Source of the DNA: Helicoverpa zea
Taxonomy: Eukaryota; Arthropoda; Insecta; Lepidoptera; Noctuidae
Direction of reading: 5' to 3'
Assembly: GCF_022581195.2 (NCBI RefSeq)
Contig: NC_061456.1
Location: 9,302,501 to 9,366,500 of the forward strand
Length of the DNA stretch: 64,000 nucleotides
Made by a program: the position numbers and the translations under genes. Of this stretch, positions 50,601 through 60,647 are shown in pieces. The first letter of the stretch is position 1. The number at the start of each line of letters is the position of its first letter. The notes beneath the pieces were generated by a model, which worked only from the letters and a program-made list of their open reading frames with translations, was not told where the DNA came from and searched no databases.

Positions 50601-53600
50601 TTCGGTGCGTCATTAAAAATAATAAATAATCAGAAATACAGTACAGACATAGTCATTTACTCGCGAGCGTAGCGAGCTAGAATTTTTTCACTTAGTTGGA
50701 GGATGTTAAAAGTTAAAAATAATCAAAATGATCGATCCAACAAAGCGAAGGCGACTTTTTTGTCGGGATTCTCGCCACAGAGTGTTTCTGGTTAGCACGT
50801 GTGCCTAGAATTTTTGTTTATTTTGAGTGATTTAGTGCCTTTTTGTGACTTGTTTTTGTTTTTGTGTGTTGTCCTTGTGTGTGTTTCTGTGTGTGAACGT
50901 TTTTTTTCCGCCAATTTAAGTAAGTCTTACTAATATGGACCGCAATAAACCGCCTGACCCTGATCCGCCTGACATCCCTCTTGCGCCGCCATCCCCTAAC
51001 TATCCACTTTCCCAATTCGCAGATGTTGTTTGCAGCATCGCGGATTCCCAAATTCCGTCCCATTCCGATTCCCAATCCTCATCTCACCAGAACGGTAGGA
51101 AACGTTCTGGAGATGAAAACAATGCGCCGAATCACATTCCGTCTAAGCAGCAGAGAAACCAAATAGGTCGCAATAGGTACTCTGCCACCGATAAAGCTCC
51201 GTTCATCGTACATGTCTCACGCTTGGAGTCCCAGCCTAATGCAGGTACCACATTACACCCTGTAACTTTTGGCATGTTCTTGGTGAACAACAGAATTGGT
51301 AACATAGTTCGTGATGGCGTCAAGAAAGTAGGTAGGAACAGAGTTTCTGTCGAATTTTCATCCCCTCAGGATGCTAATTCATTTCTAATAAATGGAATTC
51401 TTTCCAAAAATAGTTATGTTGCCATGATTCCCACATTTAACATAACCCGCATGGGTGTGGTTACTGGTGTGCCTACCGACCTCACAGAAGAAGAAGCAAT
51501 GAATTACCTCACTGTGCCCTCTGGATGTGGACAAATTCTTAAGGTTCGTCGTATTAGCAGGAAAATCTTTAGAGATGGTATAGCTGAATTTAAGCCTACC
51601 GAAACTTGTGTCATTACTTTTGATGGCCAAGTCCTACCAACTAGGATATACTGTTGTTATACTTCTCTTCCAGTTTCCCAATATGTCTACCCCACCATCC
51701 AGTGCCGCAAGTGCTGCCGGTTCGGTCACGTGGAGTCTATATGTCGCTCGAAACCACGCTGCAGTAAATGTGGCCACGATCACCCTGGTGATGGTTGCAA
51801 CATTTCTGAGGGCGAGGCCTTCTGTGTACTATGCTCTGGTAATCACTATGCGAATAGCAAGTCATGCCCGGAGCTTGGTAGACAGAAAGCTATAAAGAAT
51901 ATCATGGCTGAGAAATCACTTTCATATGCTGAGGTCAGCAAAACAATCCCACCTGTTTCTCGCAATTATGCAAATGCTGCAAAATCATCATCTCAGTCAT
52001 ACCGCAAAACAGTTTTCTTAAAGCCGAAGACCCACGCACCCCTCTCACCTTCTTACGACAAAGTTGCTCATCAGAACATTATAAATTCTCCTCCACCTTC
52101 ACAGCCTAATGGCTGCGCCCTAAATAACCCCTTCGCTGGTTCCAATCATTTATCTCCTATTATTGAAATTCTTAGTAAAGTACTTACAACTATTCTTTCA
52201 AATAATTCTGAAATACCGTCCAACGTCGCCCATCAACTTGTTACTCTCCTACTAAATATTAAGAATGGCGCCTCGCCAGGTATTCCTACAGTGGAATGTG
52301 AGGAGCGTGTTTCATAAGAAGCATGACCTCATATTCCTTCTCAATAAATACAAGCCCTTGGCTTGTTCCATCGCTGAGACTTGGCTTACCCCGAGCCTTA
52401 GCTTTCGCATGCCACACTTTAATATTTTGAGATGTGATAGGTCTGATGGATATGGAGGGTCGGCTCTCCTCATTAACAATAGAGTACCACTCTCGACCCT
52501 CTCCCTTCCGGTTCTGGATGGTGAGTTGAACATTGTTGCAGCTAAATTCGAGGGCATAACAGTAATGTCTATTTATATCTCCCACCCCCGTCAAAATTTT
52601 TTAGCCTCACTAAGAAACGTGTTTAATAATGTAGATGGGCCTATGTTAGTTATGGGAGATTTCAACTGCCACCACTTTAGGTGGGGCTCCAACCGTTGTG
52701 ATGCGTTTGGGGAAGGTTTAGTAGAAATCCTCGATGACTAAACCTGTGCATCTTAAATGATGGTTGTCCTACCCGTAGATCCCTTCCTGGGCAACAAAAG
52801 AGTTGTGTAGATCTCACATTCTGTTCTGTAGAGTTGGCGGCATCGTTCCATTGGGAATGTACTGCTCTTACGCATGGTAGCGACCACTACCCCATTGTTG
52901 TTACTTTATTAAATAAAACTTATCTAGAGAAAAGTTCTCCTCCACTTCTGAAGTACAACCTATCTAAACCGGATTGGTCAGGGTTTGCTTCTCTATTGGA
53001 GGAGAAAATTAGTCTTCTTCCAAATTTAACTTCTGCTTTCCCTCATTCTTCTGGTCACCACCATGCTAAGAGCTGTTATGAGGCATTCGTGTCAGCTATA
53101 ACCTCCAGTGCTGATTCCACATTCCCCCTGCGTAACAGTGCCAAAAGTATAATTCCATCACCTCCGTGGTGGGATCCAGATTGCACAGCCACGATTCGAG
53201 AACGTAAAGAAGCCGAAAAACGGTACAATGGAGCGATGAACAACGAAAACTTACTACAGTACAGACGAGTCTATGCCCGATCCCAACGGCTTCTTCGTAA
53301 GAAGAAACGTCGTGGTTGGGTTAAGTTCTGCACCTCTCTTTCTCCCTCCACTCCAGTGTCCGCAGTATGGAAGAGCATAAACCGCTTCAGACGTGGGTGC
53401 TCTCCATCAATATCCTCCCCCATTACTAGACAAACCGCTGAATCTTTTTTTAATAAAATTGCTCCAGCCTACGTCCCTTTGCCTACAGAATTTGATCACC
53501 CGCCTGTGGGTGTAGTGGATGACCCTCTGGACGAACCATTTACAATGGATGAATTGAATGCGGTGCTTCGTCATGTTCGGGACTCTGCCCCGGGCATTGA

Positions 53601-56600
53601 TGGCGTACCGTATTCATTTATCGTTCATGCTAGTTCAAACGCAAAATCATACTTTCTAAACATTATAAATTACTGTTACTCTTCTGGTTGGGTTCCTGAT
53701 CAATGGAAAATTCAAATCATTATTCCTCTTCTGAAACCCGGCAAAAATGTTGATGATCCGAATGGCCTTAGACCAATTGCATTGTCCTCGGTCTTGGTCA
53801 AATTATTTGAACATCTGATTAAAAATAGACTTGAGTGGTTGGTCGAATCTAGAGACTTACTGCCGAGCCATCAATTTGGCTTTAGGAAGGGTCTTGGCAC
53901 AATGGACAGCGTGGCAACATTAGTTACTGATGTTCGTACAGCCTTTTCCAAAAATGAATCGGTTGTAGCCGCCTTCCTAGATATTTCCTCCGCATATGAC
54001 AGTGTCCTTCTTCCCATTCTCAGGCAGAAACTGCAAGAGCTGAGTCTCCCGGTCAAGATGATACAAGCCATATGCGGACTTCTTATGTCGCGGTCGTTGG
54101 CGCTGAGGGCGCAGGGTGAGGTATTTGAGGAAAGATACGTATGGAAGGGTCTTCTCCAAGGCTCTGTACTTAGCCCATTACTGTACAACCTGTACACAAT
54201 TGACATTGGTTCCTGTTTAAACAGAGACTGCTGCATTTTGCAATACGCCGACGATCTGGCGCTCTATGTAACCAATGCTTCAATTGTGGACGCTGCTTCA
54301 TCACTCTGCCTTTCTCTGGACTCTCTGCACCAGTGGCTTCTAGATCGTGGTCTAACACTATCTGCTCCAAAAAGCTCGGTTGTAATCTTCTCTCGGAAAC
54401 GTCTGATCCCTCAGGTCTCTATAAAAATCCAAGGTCAGGGCGTCCCTGTTGCTAAGAAGGCTAAATTTTTAGGGGTCTGCCTTGATTCTAAATTGACTGG
54501 TACTGAGCACTTAACTTACCTGGTGAAAAGGTGCGAAAGGGTCATATCGATATTAAAAGTCCTTTCTGGTGTATGGTGGGGGGCTCACCCTTACACCATG
54601 AAATTGATATACAACGCGTTAGTCCGCAGCATTTTAGATTATGGCTCATTTGTATTGATCCCTTGCAACAGGGGTGCTCTGGCAGTATTAGATAGGCTCC
54701 AGTCTCAATGCCTTCGAATCATCTCAGGTTGCATGAAATCCTCTCCCGTCAACGCCTTGCAGGTAGAATGCGCCGAACCTCCTTTAGCCCTGAGGAGGCA
54801 ATATCTAGCTTCCCGATTTCTATGCCGAGTGTATCCCAAAAGTTTCCATCCCCTCATCCCTAAACTTAAAGAGTTAGATTCTCTATGCAGATCTTCCAAG
54901 TACTGGGAACACAAAGAAATACCACTCATCTTGAAAACGTTTCGCCATTTGCAAAATTTGAATTGCCCCATATCCCAATACCCCAGATTACCTCTCTTTA
55001 ACTTTTCTTATGAAGTCCTCTGTTTTACTCCCAAAATATATTATAATGTCGGTATTTCCAAAAAGTCCCCTTCGGCTAATTCTGCCTTCAATGCGGTGGT
55101 GGAAGAACGATGGCTTGGGTTTCAGAGGTTTTTTACTGATGCTTCCAAATTAACATCAAGCAGTAACACAGGTGCTGCGGTTTACTATCAAAATTCTAAA
55201 ATTATTTTAAAATTTAAATGTCCGAAGGAGTCCTCTGTATTTACAGGCGAGTGTGTGGCATTATTGGAAGCTTGCCTGTTCATTGAATCCCACGATATCA
55301 GCTCAGGGGTTATCTTTTCAGATTCCTTGAGCTGCCTACAAGCCCTTTCCCAAAATCCTTTTAAAAGTAAACTCCAAAGCCCAATAATCCTTAGCATTAA
55401 AAAATCCCTATTATCTTGTAGCATCCAACAAAAAGAGGTCCATTTAGTATGGATACCTAGCCACTGCGGTATCAAGGGTAACGAATGTGTGGACGCCGAC
55501 GCCCTGGCTAAAGATGCTTGCACATCAGTTACAGCCGATCCTGCGCACTTCTCCCTTCAAGGGTATGACCTGCTGAACCTTCCAAAAGCGCATCTTGAGA
55601 CTGCATGGCAAGAGTATTGGAACGTTTCCAGCAGTAAAAAGGGTAAATACTTTTTAAATATACAACCCTTAATTCAAAGTAAGCCCTGGTATTACCATTT
55701 TAAAAAGTTCCCTAAGCACGTGATATCGGTTTTTAGCAGAATTCGTTTAGGACATTGCTGCACACCTGTTTTTCTGCGCAAAATTCGTGTACAGGACTCG
55801 TCTCTCTGTGAGTGTGGATTGGATGAAGGTAGCTTGGAGCACATATTTTTCAGCTGCCCTATAAACTCCTCATCCTTCGACCTATAACCGCCTCATTAAA
55901 TTAAAGATTCCTGTACCAATCAACTTCCCTTCCCTTTTAACATTTTCCTCTCCAGAACTGATCCATATCCTATTGATCTTTATCCTCCAAAATAACATTA
56001 AATTGTAGACTTTGGTCAATTTAGGCCACTGTCTATGTGGTTGTGGTATTTTTATTTTTTATTTCTGTGTATATATATTTTTTGTTTTATACTTCTATGT
56101 ACTAACAATATATCAAGTTTATTTATGTGTTTGTTTCAGTGCCGTCCTACTAACGCAACAAGTTCTACAATAAGTGCAAAGTTTTCTCCTTTCAGTTTTT
56201 TTTAATTGTTATCGTACCTACTTGCTTCTCATATCACTTGTCAGTGGCAGAATCGTCGACGTCGACTTCGACGGCATTGATTGCCAGAAACAAAAATAGA
56301 AAATAGAATAGACTTTTTTGTCAGTATCATGATACAATGTGGAACTTCCTTATCGAACGGGTGTAATTTCTTCGAAATTTCCTGGTGGTGGGGCGTCCCG
56401 CGGCGCCCCTGAGACCGAGGCGCCCGGGTTATTCGCACACCCTGCACCATAGGTTAAGACGGCCCTGCATGAGATACAGCATGTAATGTAGACAACCCGG
56501 ACAGCGGATTCTTAGTAACAGGATCCCGTTTCCTCCTTTTGGGTACGGATAAAGAGTAAATAAAGAATAGAGAGTGAGCGTTGCGAGCACGAATTCTTCA

Positions 56601-59600
56601 GCAAAACTACTCTACCTGTAACTATGTAGGTATCTACCTATTCACTCGGAATAAAAATTATCTTATACTTATAACAAAAACTGAAAACATCGTGTTTAAC
56701 CATTTCAATTATTGGTCCCCTTAGGTCCTGAACCTGGCCCAGGGGGGGGTCATGACCTTGTGACCTACCCCCTGGATCCGCCGTTGAAGCTGTTGTGTTG
56801 AATAATTATATGTCTAGCTGGGTTCCTATACCTAGTGGCGTCCCCCAAGGGTCCTTGCTCGGGCCTTTACTATTTATAATTTATATAAACGACATCGACG
56901 CTTGCCTGAGTTCATCCAAGTTACTGTGTTTCGCCGATGACATGAAGATCTATGCCACAATATCATCTCCTATGGACGTGATAGCACTTCAGAATGATCT
57001 AAGATGCCTAGAAGAATATTGTTGGAGAAGCAAGCTTGATTCAACCCTGCGAAATGCTCGGTCATTACATATTCGCGTAAGCACTCAACCATTGCTTCAG
57101 CGTACACTCTTGATGATCAACCACTACCTAGATCCCATTGCATCCGTGATCTTGGGGTTCACCATGACTCCAAACTTAGCTTTGAAGAACATGTTGGCAA
57201 AATAGTCGCTAAAGCATCCAAATCTCTAGGTTTCATAATGCGTCTGTCCAAGTGCTTCACACAAGCCAAAACATTAAAAATCCTATACTGCACTTTTGTT
57301 AGAAGTCACTTGGAGTACGCATCCGAGGTTTGGAACCCACGGTATCATAAATATATTGATCGAATTGAAAGCATTCAAAAGAGATTTATAAAATACCTAT
57401 GTTTTCACCAAAAAATACCCTACAAGTCAGAAAATTACCTTAAACTATGTAAAAAATATCATATACTGCCTCTAAGCATTCGTCGGGAGATTTCTGACTG
57501 CGTATTTCTACTGAAGACTTTTAATAACAACATTAACTGCCCCGATATTCTATCTAAATTCTATTTTAATGTCCCAAGTAAATTGAAACGATTTAATCCA
57601 CCGTTGTGTGTACCACTTACTTCGTCGAATTATAGGCAGAATTCATTCATTGTGCGTGCAAGTAGAAGCTTCAATAACATATGTAAACAGCATGATTTTG
57701 ATCCATTTACGACAAGCGTGTCCTCGGCCAGAAAGTGTCTAAGCCTTAACTTTTTTCATTAATGCAAACTGTAATATTTTGATTTTGTTATTATTATATT
57801 TCCTTTCTTGTTGGCAGTACTCTTCTTATATAATGTTGTTCACAGATCTGTTTGTATATATCTGTCTATATCTATACGTGGAGACCTGTAATTGGCTGTC
57901 CGTTTACCATACTGTTCTAAGTTAATTTTCTTTAGCTGTAGGTTTCCCATGTAAATTAAATAAATAAATAAATAAATAAGTCACCTATTGATAGTTGGCG
58001 TTGGTGGCGGAGGAGCCTTCAGCTTGGCCAGTCCCGTATGCTTCATGGGCAGTCCCAGCAGATCAAACAGCTCGTGCAACATCGGCTGCTTCACCATCAC
58101 GTCTGCCTCGCAGTCAGATGCCAGTGCTGGAGATAGATTCACCTGAAATCATGGAATAATCCTTAAAGAAGTGGTAATTTAGGGCAATCATCACCATCAT
58201 TTTAGCCATAGGACGTCCACTGCTGAACAGAGGCTTCCCCCTTAGATCTCCAAAGATACCTGTTGGAGGCGACCTGCATCCAGCATCTTCCTTTATAAAA
58301 TCGTCTGTCCACCTTTTTCATGGTGGACGTCCATTTAGGGCAATGAGAAATGATAATTTTAGTTTTAGAAATCAATTGTATAAAAAAAAAATCTCGCTTA
58401 GAAAAGATCACCTCCAACAGCCAAGGCTTCAAACAATCATCAAGCAGGACATCAAATCCGTAGAACTCGAAGCAGTTCCTCGCCGGCGGAGTACCAGCAG
58501 CCTGAGCCAGCAAAGTCAGCGTCACCAGAGCCCGAATACGTTGCCACACCACCCATTCAGCTGCACCCCAGCGACCAATCAGCGCCTTCCGAACTTGCGT
58601 CAGTGTCCACTTGCACCCTGCAATGTTAGAAACGGGCCTTATGAAATATTGGGTCCGCACTCTCACAGTTCAGCTAAAGATGATCTTTATGTGTGAAGAA
58701 CGTTAGAAATGTGGGAACGCTTTTGAAAATGGAATGCTTTTAAAATTCACAACTACGATACAACGGATAAGATACGATAAAATATAAATTCCATCGAAAG
58801 CTAATATATTTACAAAAGCTTCATTAAACTTATTTATAAAAAGTAATCAACTACATCAAACTAAGTAAGCTTACTGGGTAATAGTCATGCTCTATCAAAT
58901 ATGAAGAATGTGCAATAAAAAAACTCATCTGCATCACTCTCATAAACTGTATTGTCTACGTATGTTTTTATCTATGTTCATTTTCTAGTAAGTAAAATAC
59001 TAAATAAGGAAGAAAAAGAATTAGGAGTGCGTTGACAGAGTGCATACTTCAGAAGTACAGAACTATTAAAGGTATAAAGGTTAAAATTACAAAACTTTCA
59101 ACCACTGTAAGAGTGGTTAGAATATAAATTATTAAATTTGGTCGACAGTAGCAGTAGTCCGTTGAATTTTGTTTTTTTGTTCTTGATGTGGCAAATCAAA
59201 GCTGGCATGCTCAGTGGTTATACACACAGCTAAAAAAAACTTCAATACATACAACAGCAACACTGATAACTTCTTAAAAGCATCACACCGTTCACGTGTC
59301 AAGACGGCCGGTGTCAGGTACCGGGCGTCTTTAGTAACGTGTCAACACTCACCACTACCGATTCGGTCCTTACATTCAGCGTATCTCGGGCCGCTCTTGT
59401 TGAGGGAGGAGTTCGTCAGGTGGCGGTACGGGTTGTGGATGTCCGACAGGGTGTACTTGTCTGTTCCTGTAAGGGTTTGAAAGAAAGGTTTGTGTAAAAT
59501 TCAGAAAATCAAAATAATTTATTCAAATTGGGCTATGATCTCCTAAACGCCCGCCCTTTACAAATCATTTACAGAAAAAGACGAAGTGACAGGTCATAAA

Positions 59601-60647
59601 TACGTAGGCTTTGTATGGCATTCTACCTCTGAAGTTAAGAGGTAAAGTAACCGACTTTCCAAAGAGGAGGAGGTTCTCATGCTTTTTCCATGGTTCTGAT
59701 GTTTGTTTTTATTGTTGTAGAAATCGTAGAGTGTCAGACCTACGAGGAACACATAAACCAGCACGGCCATCATCAGTGTATTTAAGAAGAATTGATTCTG
59801 ATAGCGATACGTGGGTATGGGTAGGTAGTGGTGCCTAGACCAAAAAGAGACTTGAAGGAAAAAAATGTACTTACCGAATCTCGCGAGTCCCTCAGCATAC
59901 ATGTAGGCAGTGAGAGGGCGGTACCCCGGCACGCACACATACAGGCGCAGGTCGAACTTGTAGCCGGCGATCAGCAGCGGCCGCTCGATGTACCGTTGCA
60001 CAACGGCCGATGTGCCGCAGTTCATCTCGCAGAGGCTCTGGAACCATGTCAAGATGGATTTTCAGTGGACCCAAGGGCTTTGGATCCTATACTGCAGAGT
60101 TGATAACGGGTTAGTTTTAGAAAGCAAGAATCCAGCAATCCTCTTCTTAGGCAGAGGACATTCACGATGAATAAGTTATCGCACTACAGACTTTGGAATA
60201 CAGAGTGACTCTTGTGGCCTATCCAATACTTAATAATTAAAATAAAAAGACAGGCCAAAACTCCGATACAATCTGTTCCGACATAAACGGCGACAGTTGA
60301 GGTCCAGTTTTATAAAGAGCGATTGCCTATCTGTCCTCCTCAACTCTGTTTGTTATTCAGGCAATCCCATACTTTTGGGTAAGACTGGTTTTCAGACTCT
60401 ATAGCCTGCCCGTAAAGATACCATGTTAGTAATCTGTAAAAGTTCTATGTATTGTTTATTTATTTATTACTCAGGAATTACTGTAAGGCTACATACTCTG
60501 AACAAAAAGATCCCTCTCCCCTGGCTCTGGGCGACGGGCTTGTGTATCCACACCACGTTGGCCCCAGCACCATTCTCGTCGCGCCGCAGTCGAGAACATT
60601 CCGACACCAGCTTCGCGTACTCCAGGGGTAGGTGGTAGCACGGCGGA
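44699..60647 (-). CDS. TTLL2: Tubulin polyglutamylase, TTLL2-like, last 8 exons (462 aa)
   Basis: A tubulin tyrosine ligase-like enzyme: an ATP-dependent glutamate ligase modifying tubulin tails, often in cilia and sperm axonemes. Exons: 60497-60647, 59875-60037, 59353-59466, 58412-58617, 57985-58142, 47327-47534, 45496-45690, 44699-44893. All are GT/AG with matching phases. Motifs, numbered from the first visible full codon: WIHKPVAQSQGRGIFLFR (33-50), QRYIERPLLIAGYKFDLRLY (64-83), HLTNSSLNK (120-128), CKWT (144-147) and CFEFYGFDVLLDD (191-203). KPWLLE|VNLSPA (206-217) spans an exon junction and supplies metal-binding residues. A basic, low-complexity stretch (264-290) may bind microtubules. 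The C-terminal GHWVRIYP resembles TTLL2 tails. TTLL2 is favoured by the GCKWT region; another TTLL is possible. The N-terminal exons were not found up to 64 kb. Introns are crowded with transposons. Confidence 0.9.
45195..45463 (-). mobile_element. 5'-truncated SINE in TTLL2 intron, copy 5
   Basis: It has the tail end gagcctttttcccaattgtg and tggggtcggcttcc, but the tRNA head is missing. It is flanked by an exact 12-bp duplication, ttcttcgaaaca, at 45183-45194 and 45464-45475. It sits 20 bp from the splice donor of the exon at 45496-45690. Confidence 0.88.
46905..47066 (+). mobile_element. RTE-type LINE 3' end fragment
   Basis: The plus strand reads through a decayed C-terminal end of an RTE-type reverse transcriptase (RTKKRWMDCVKQ), then the family tail caccgacgccaaataaattg and gataagaagatgatgttgat. 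It lies in the TTLL2 intron between the exons at 45496-45690 and 47327-47534. The rest of that intron (45691-46904) shows nothing recognisable. Confidence 0.65.
47105..47315 (+). mobile_element. Retroelement tail inserted at a TTLL2 splice donor
   Basis: A 211-bp insert with the RTE-type ending gcgccgaccccaaataaaat and gaacagggcaggaggaacaa. It is flanked by exact 16-bp repeats, ataaaattaacctttt, at 47089-47104 and 47316-47331. The right-hand copy spans the 3' end of exon 47327-47534 and its splice donor (minus strand AAAAG|gttaat). The left-hand copy is therefore a duplicate donor 227 bp further downstream. Confidence 0.85.
49411..50690 (+). repeat. Iterated GCGAGCGAAGCGAGCG motif followed by A/T run
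   Basis: At least eight copies lie in one orientation: about 49411, 49536, 49671, 49775 (element A) and 50211, 50396, 50478, 50661 (element B). A weaker copy is near 56571 in the right arm of A. The best form is GCGCGAGCGAAGCGAGCGCG, a direct doublet of GCGAGCG, followed by AAATTTTTT-like sequence. Spacing is irregular (about 80-190 bp, larger across the element boundary). It could be a subterminal binding site for transposase; that is inference. Confidence 0.75.
50935..52317 (+). CDS. LINE ORF1, gag-like nucleic-acid-binding protein, 460 aa
   Basis: The RNA-binding protein that coats LINE RNA into a particle. The N-terminal 80 residues are proline- and serine-rich (DPDPPDIPLAPPSP). Three zinc knuckles follow at about residues 259-312: CRKCCRFGHVESIC, CSKCGHDHPGDGC and CVLCSGNHYANSKSC. 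This triple CCHC arrangement is usual in I-type LINE ORF1. The frame is intact from ATG (50935) to stop. It overlaps the start of ORF2 by 53 nt in another frame, suggesting coupled translation of ORF2. The frame being unbroken fits a recent insertion. Confidence 0.92.
   Translation: MDRNKPPDPDPPDIPLAPPSPNYPLSQFADVVCSIADSQIPSHSDSQSSSHQNGRKRSGDENNAPNHIPSKQQRNQIGRNRYSATDKAPFIVHVSRLESQPNAGTTLHPVTFGMFLVNNRIGNIVRDGVKKVGRNRVSVEFSSPQDANSFLINGILSKNSYVAMIPTFNITRMGVVTGVPTDLTEEEAMNYLTVPSGCGQILKVRRISRKIFRDGIAEFKPTETCVITFDGQVLPTRIYCCYTSLPVSQYVYPTIQCRKCCRFGHVESICRSKPRCSKCGHDHPGDGCNISEGEAFCVLCSGNHYANSKSCPELGRQKAIKNIMAEKSLSYAEVSKTIPPVSRNYANAAKSSSQSYRKTVFLKPKTHAPLSPSYDKVAHQNIINSPPPSQPNGCALNNPFAGSNHLSPIIEILSKVLTTILSNNSEIPSNVAHQLVTLLLNIKNGASPGIPTVECEERVS
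52265..56008 (+). pseudogene. LINE ORF2: endonuclease, RT and RNase H, two frameshifts
   Basis: It nicks target DNA and copies LINE RNA into it. It starts at ATG 52265. The endonuclease part has QWNVRS, AETWL, GDFNCHHFRWG and SDHYPI. The RT part has APGIDGVPYSF, LDISSAYDSV (motif A), LLQGSVLSPLLYN and QYADDLALYV (YADD box). RNase H has FFTDASK, GECVALLEAC, FSDSLSCLQAL and WIPSHCGIKGNECVDADAL, so the D-E-D-D residues are all present. A 1-nt loss at about 52739 puts a stop within the endonuclease. Another shift near 55875 changes the last 40 codons, which otherwise run to 56008. The rest of the protein is open, so the damage is slight and recent. Confidence 0.92.
58189..58333 (-). mobile_element. 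Truncated retroelement tail in a short TTLL2 intron
   Basis: catcaccatcattttagcca and taggacgtccactgctgaac are the well-known 3' end of a lepidopteran repeat (probably RTE-type), inverted here. An exact 11-bp duplication, tttagggcaat, is at 58178-58188 and 58334-58344. It fills about half of the 269-bp intron between two catalytic exons. Confidence 0.85.
60246..60420 (-). mobile_element. Degenerate SINE fragment in TTLL2 intron, copy 6
   Basis: gagcgattgcctatctgtcc, tcctcaactctg and gggtaagactggttttcaga follow the order of the 19.3-kb SINE body in minus orientation, with many substitutions. It lies in the intron between exons 59875-60037 and 60497-60647. Confidence 0.6.

Larger units (their letters stand above)
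50765..56310 (+). mobile_element. Near full-length I-type LINE, 5.5 kb
   Basis: The innermost and therefore youngest layer. A 170-bp 5' leader, two overlapping ORFs and a 3' UTR ending in aaaatagaaaatagaata are bounded by an exact 12-bp target duplication, gacttttttgtc (50753-50764 and 56311-56322). ORF2 carries endonuclease, reverse transcriptase and RNase H, the layout of the I group of LINEs. Two single-base frameshifts in ORF2 disable this copy. Confidence 0.9.
49947..56467. mobile_element. hAT-like element B, nested in element A
   Basis: Terminal repeats start CAGGGCCGTCT at 49947 and, inverted, AGACGGCCCTG ending at 56467, with GCGCCTCGGT words paired further in. The exact 8-bp target duplication catgagat is at 49939-49946 and 56468-56475. 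Its own sequence is 818 + 145 = 963 bp, with no transposase. Its ends differ from those of element A, so this is a different family. Confidence 0.88.
49292..56786. mobile_element. hAT-like element A, non-autonomous, itself invaded
   Basis: The terminal inverted repeats CAAGGGCGGATCCAG (49292-49306) and CTGGATCCGCCGTTG (56772-56786) match at 14 of 15 positions. Inside them are further paired G-runs and GGTCACAA words. The 8-bp target duplication aagctgtt is at 49284-49291 and 56787-56794. An 8-bp duplication and a CA-start repeat are the hAT signature. Its own sequence is 655 + 311 = 966 bp; the middle is element B. No transposase frame is seen. Confidence 0.88.
47763..57762 (+). pseudogene. 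Split endonuclease-reverse transcriptase of the outer LINE
   Basis: The left half (to 49291) reads endonuclease end TFLVLGDFN, then RT motifs KAPGPDN, NYRPISKLC and TDYSKAFDRIDHN (motif A aspartate). The right half restarts at 56795 with VPIPSGVPQGSLLGPLLF, LLCFADDMKIY (FADD box) and LVRSHLEYASEVW-like thumb sequence, ending at 57762. The last intact codon before the insert ends at 49291 and the next starts at 56795, in the same frame. The interruption is therefore only the transposon plus its duplicated target. A separate 1-nt frameshift near 57040 breaks the protein again. The gene is dead: 5'-truncated, interrupted and frameshifted. Confidence 0.88.
47750..57980 (+). mobile_element. CR1/Jockey-type LINE, 5'-truncated and split by nested insertions
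   Basis: The outermost element in the TTLL2 intron, opposite in orientation to the gene. Coding sequence starts inside the endonuclease (about 47763) and the element ends with a TAAATAAATAAATA-type tail at about 57956-57979. The left boundary is approximate and I could not find a target duplication. Its own sequence is about 2.7 kb; the rest is the inserted hAT-like nest at 49292-56794. Confidence 0.85.
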
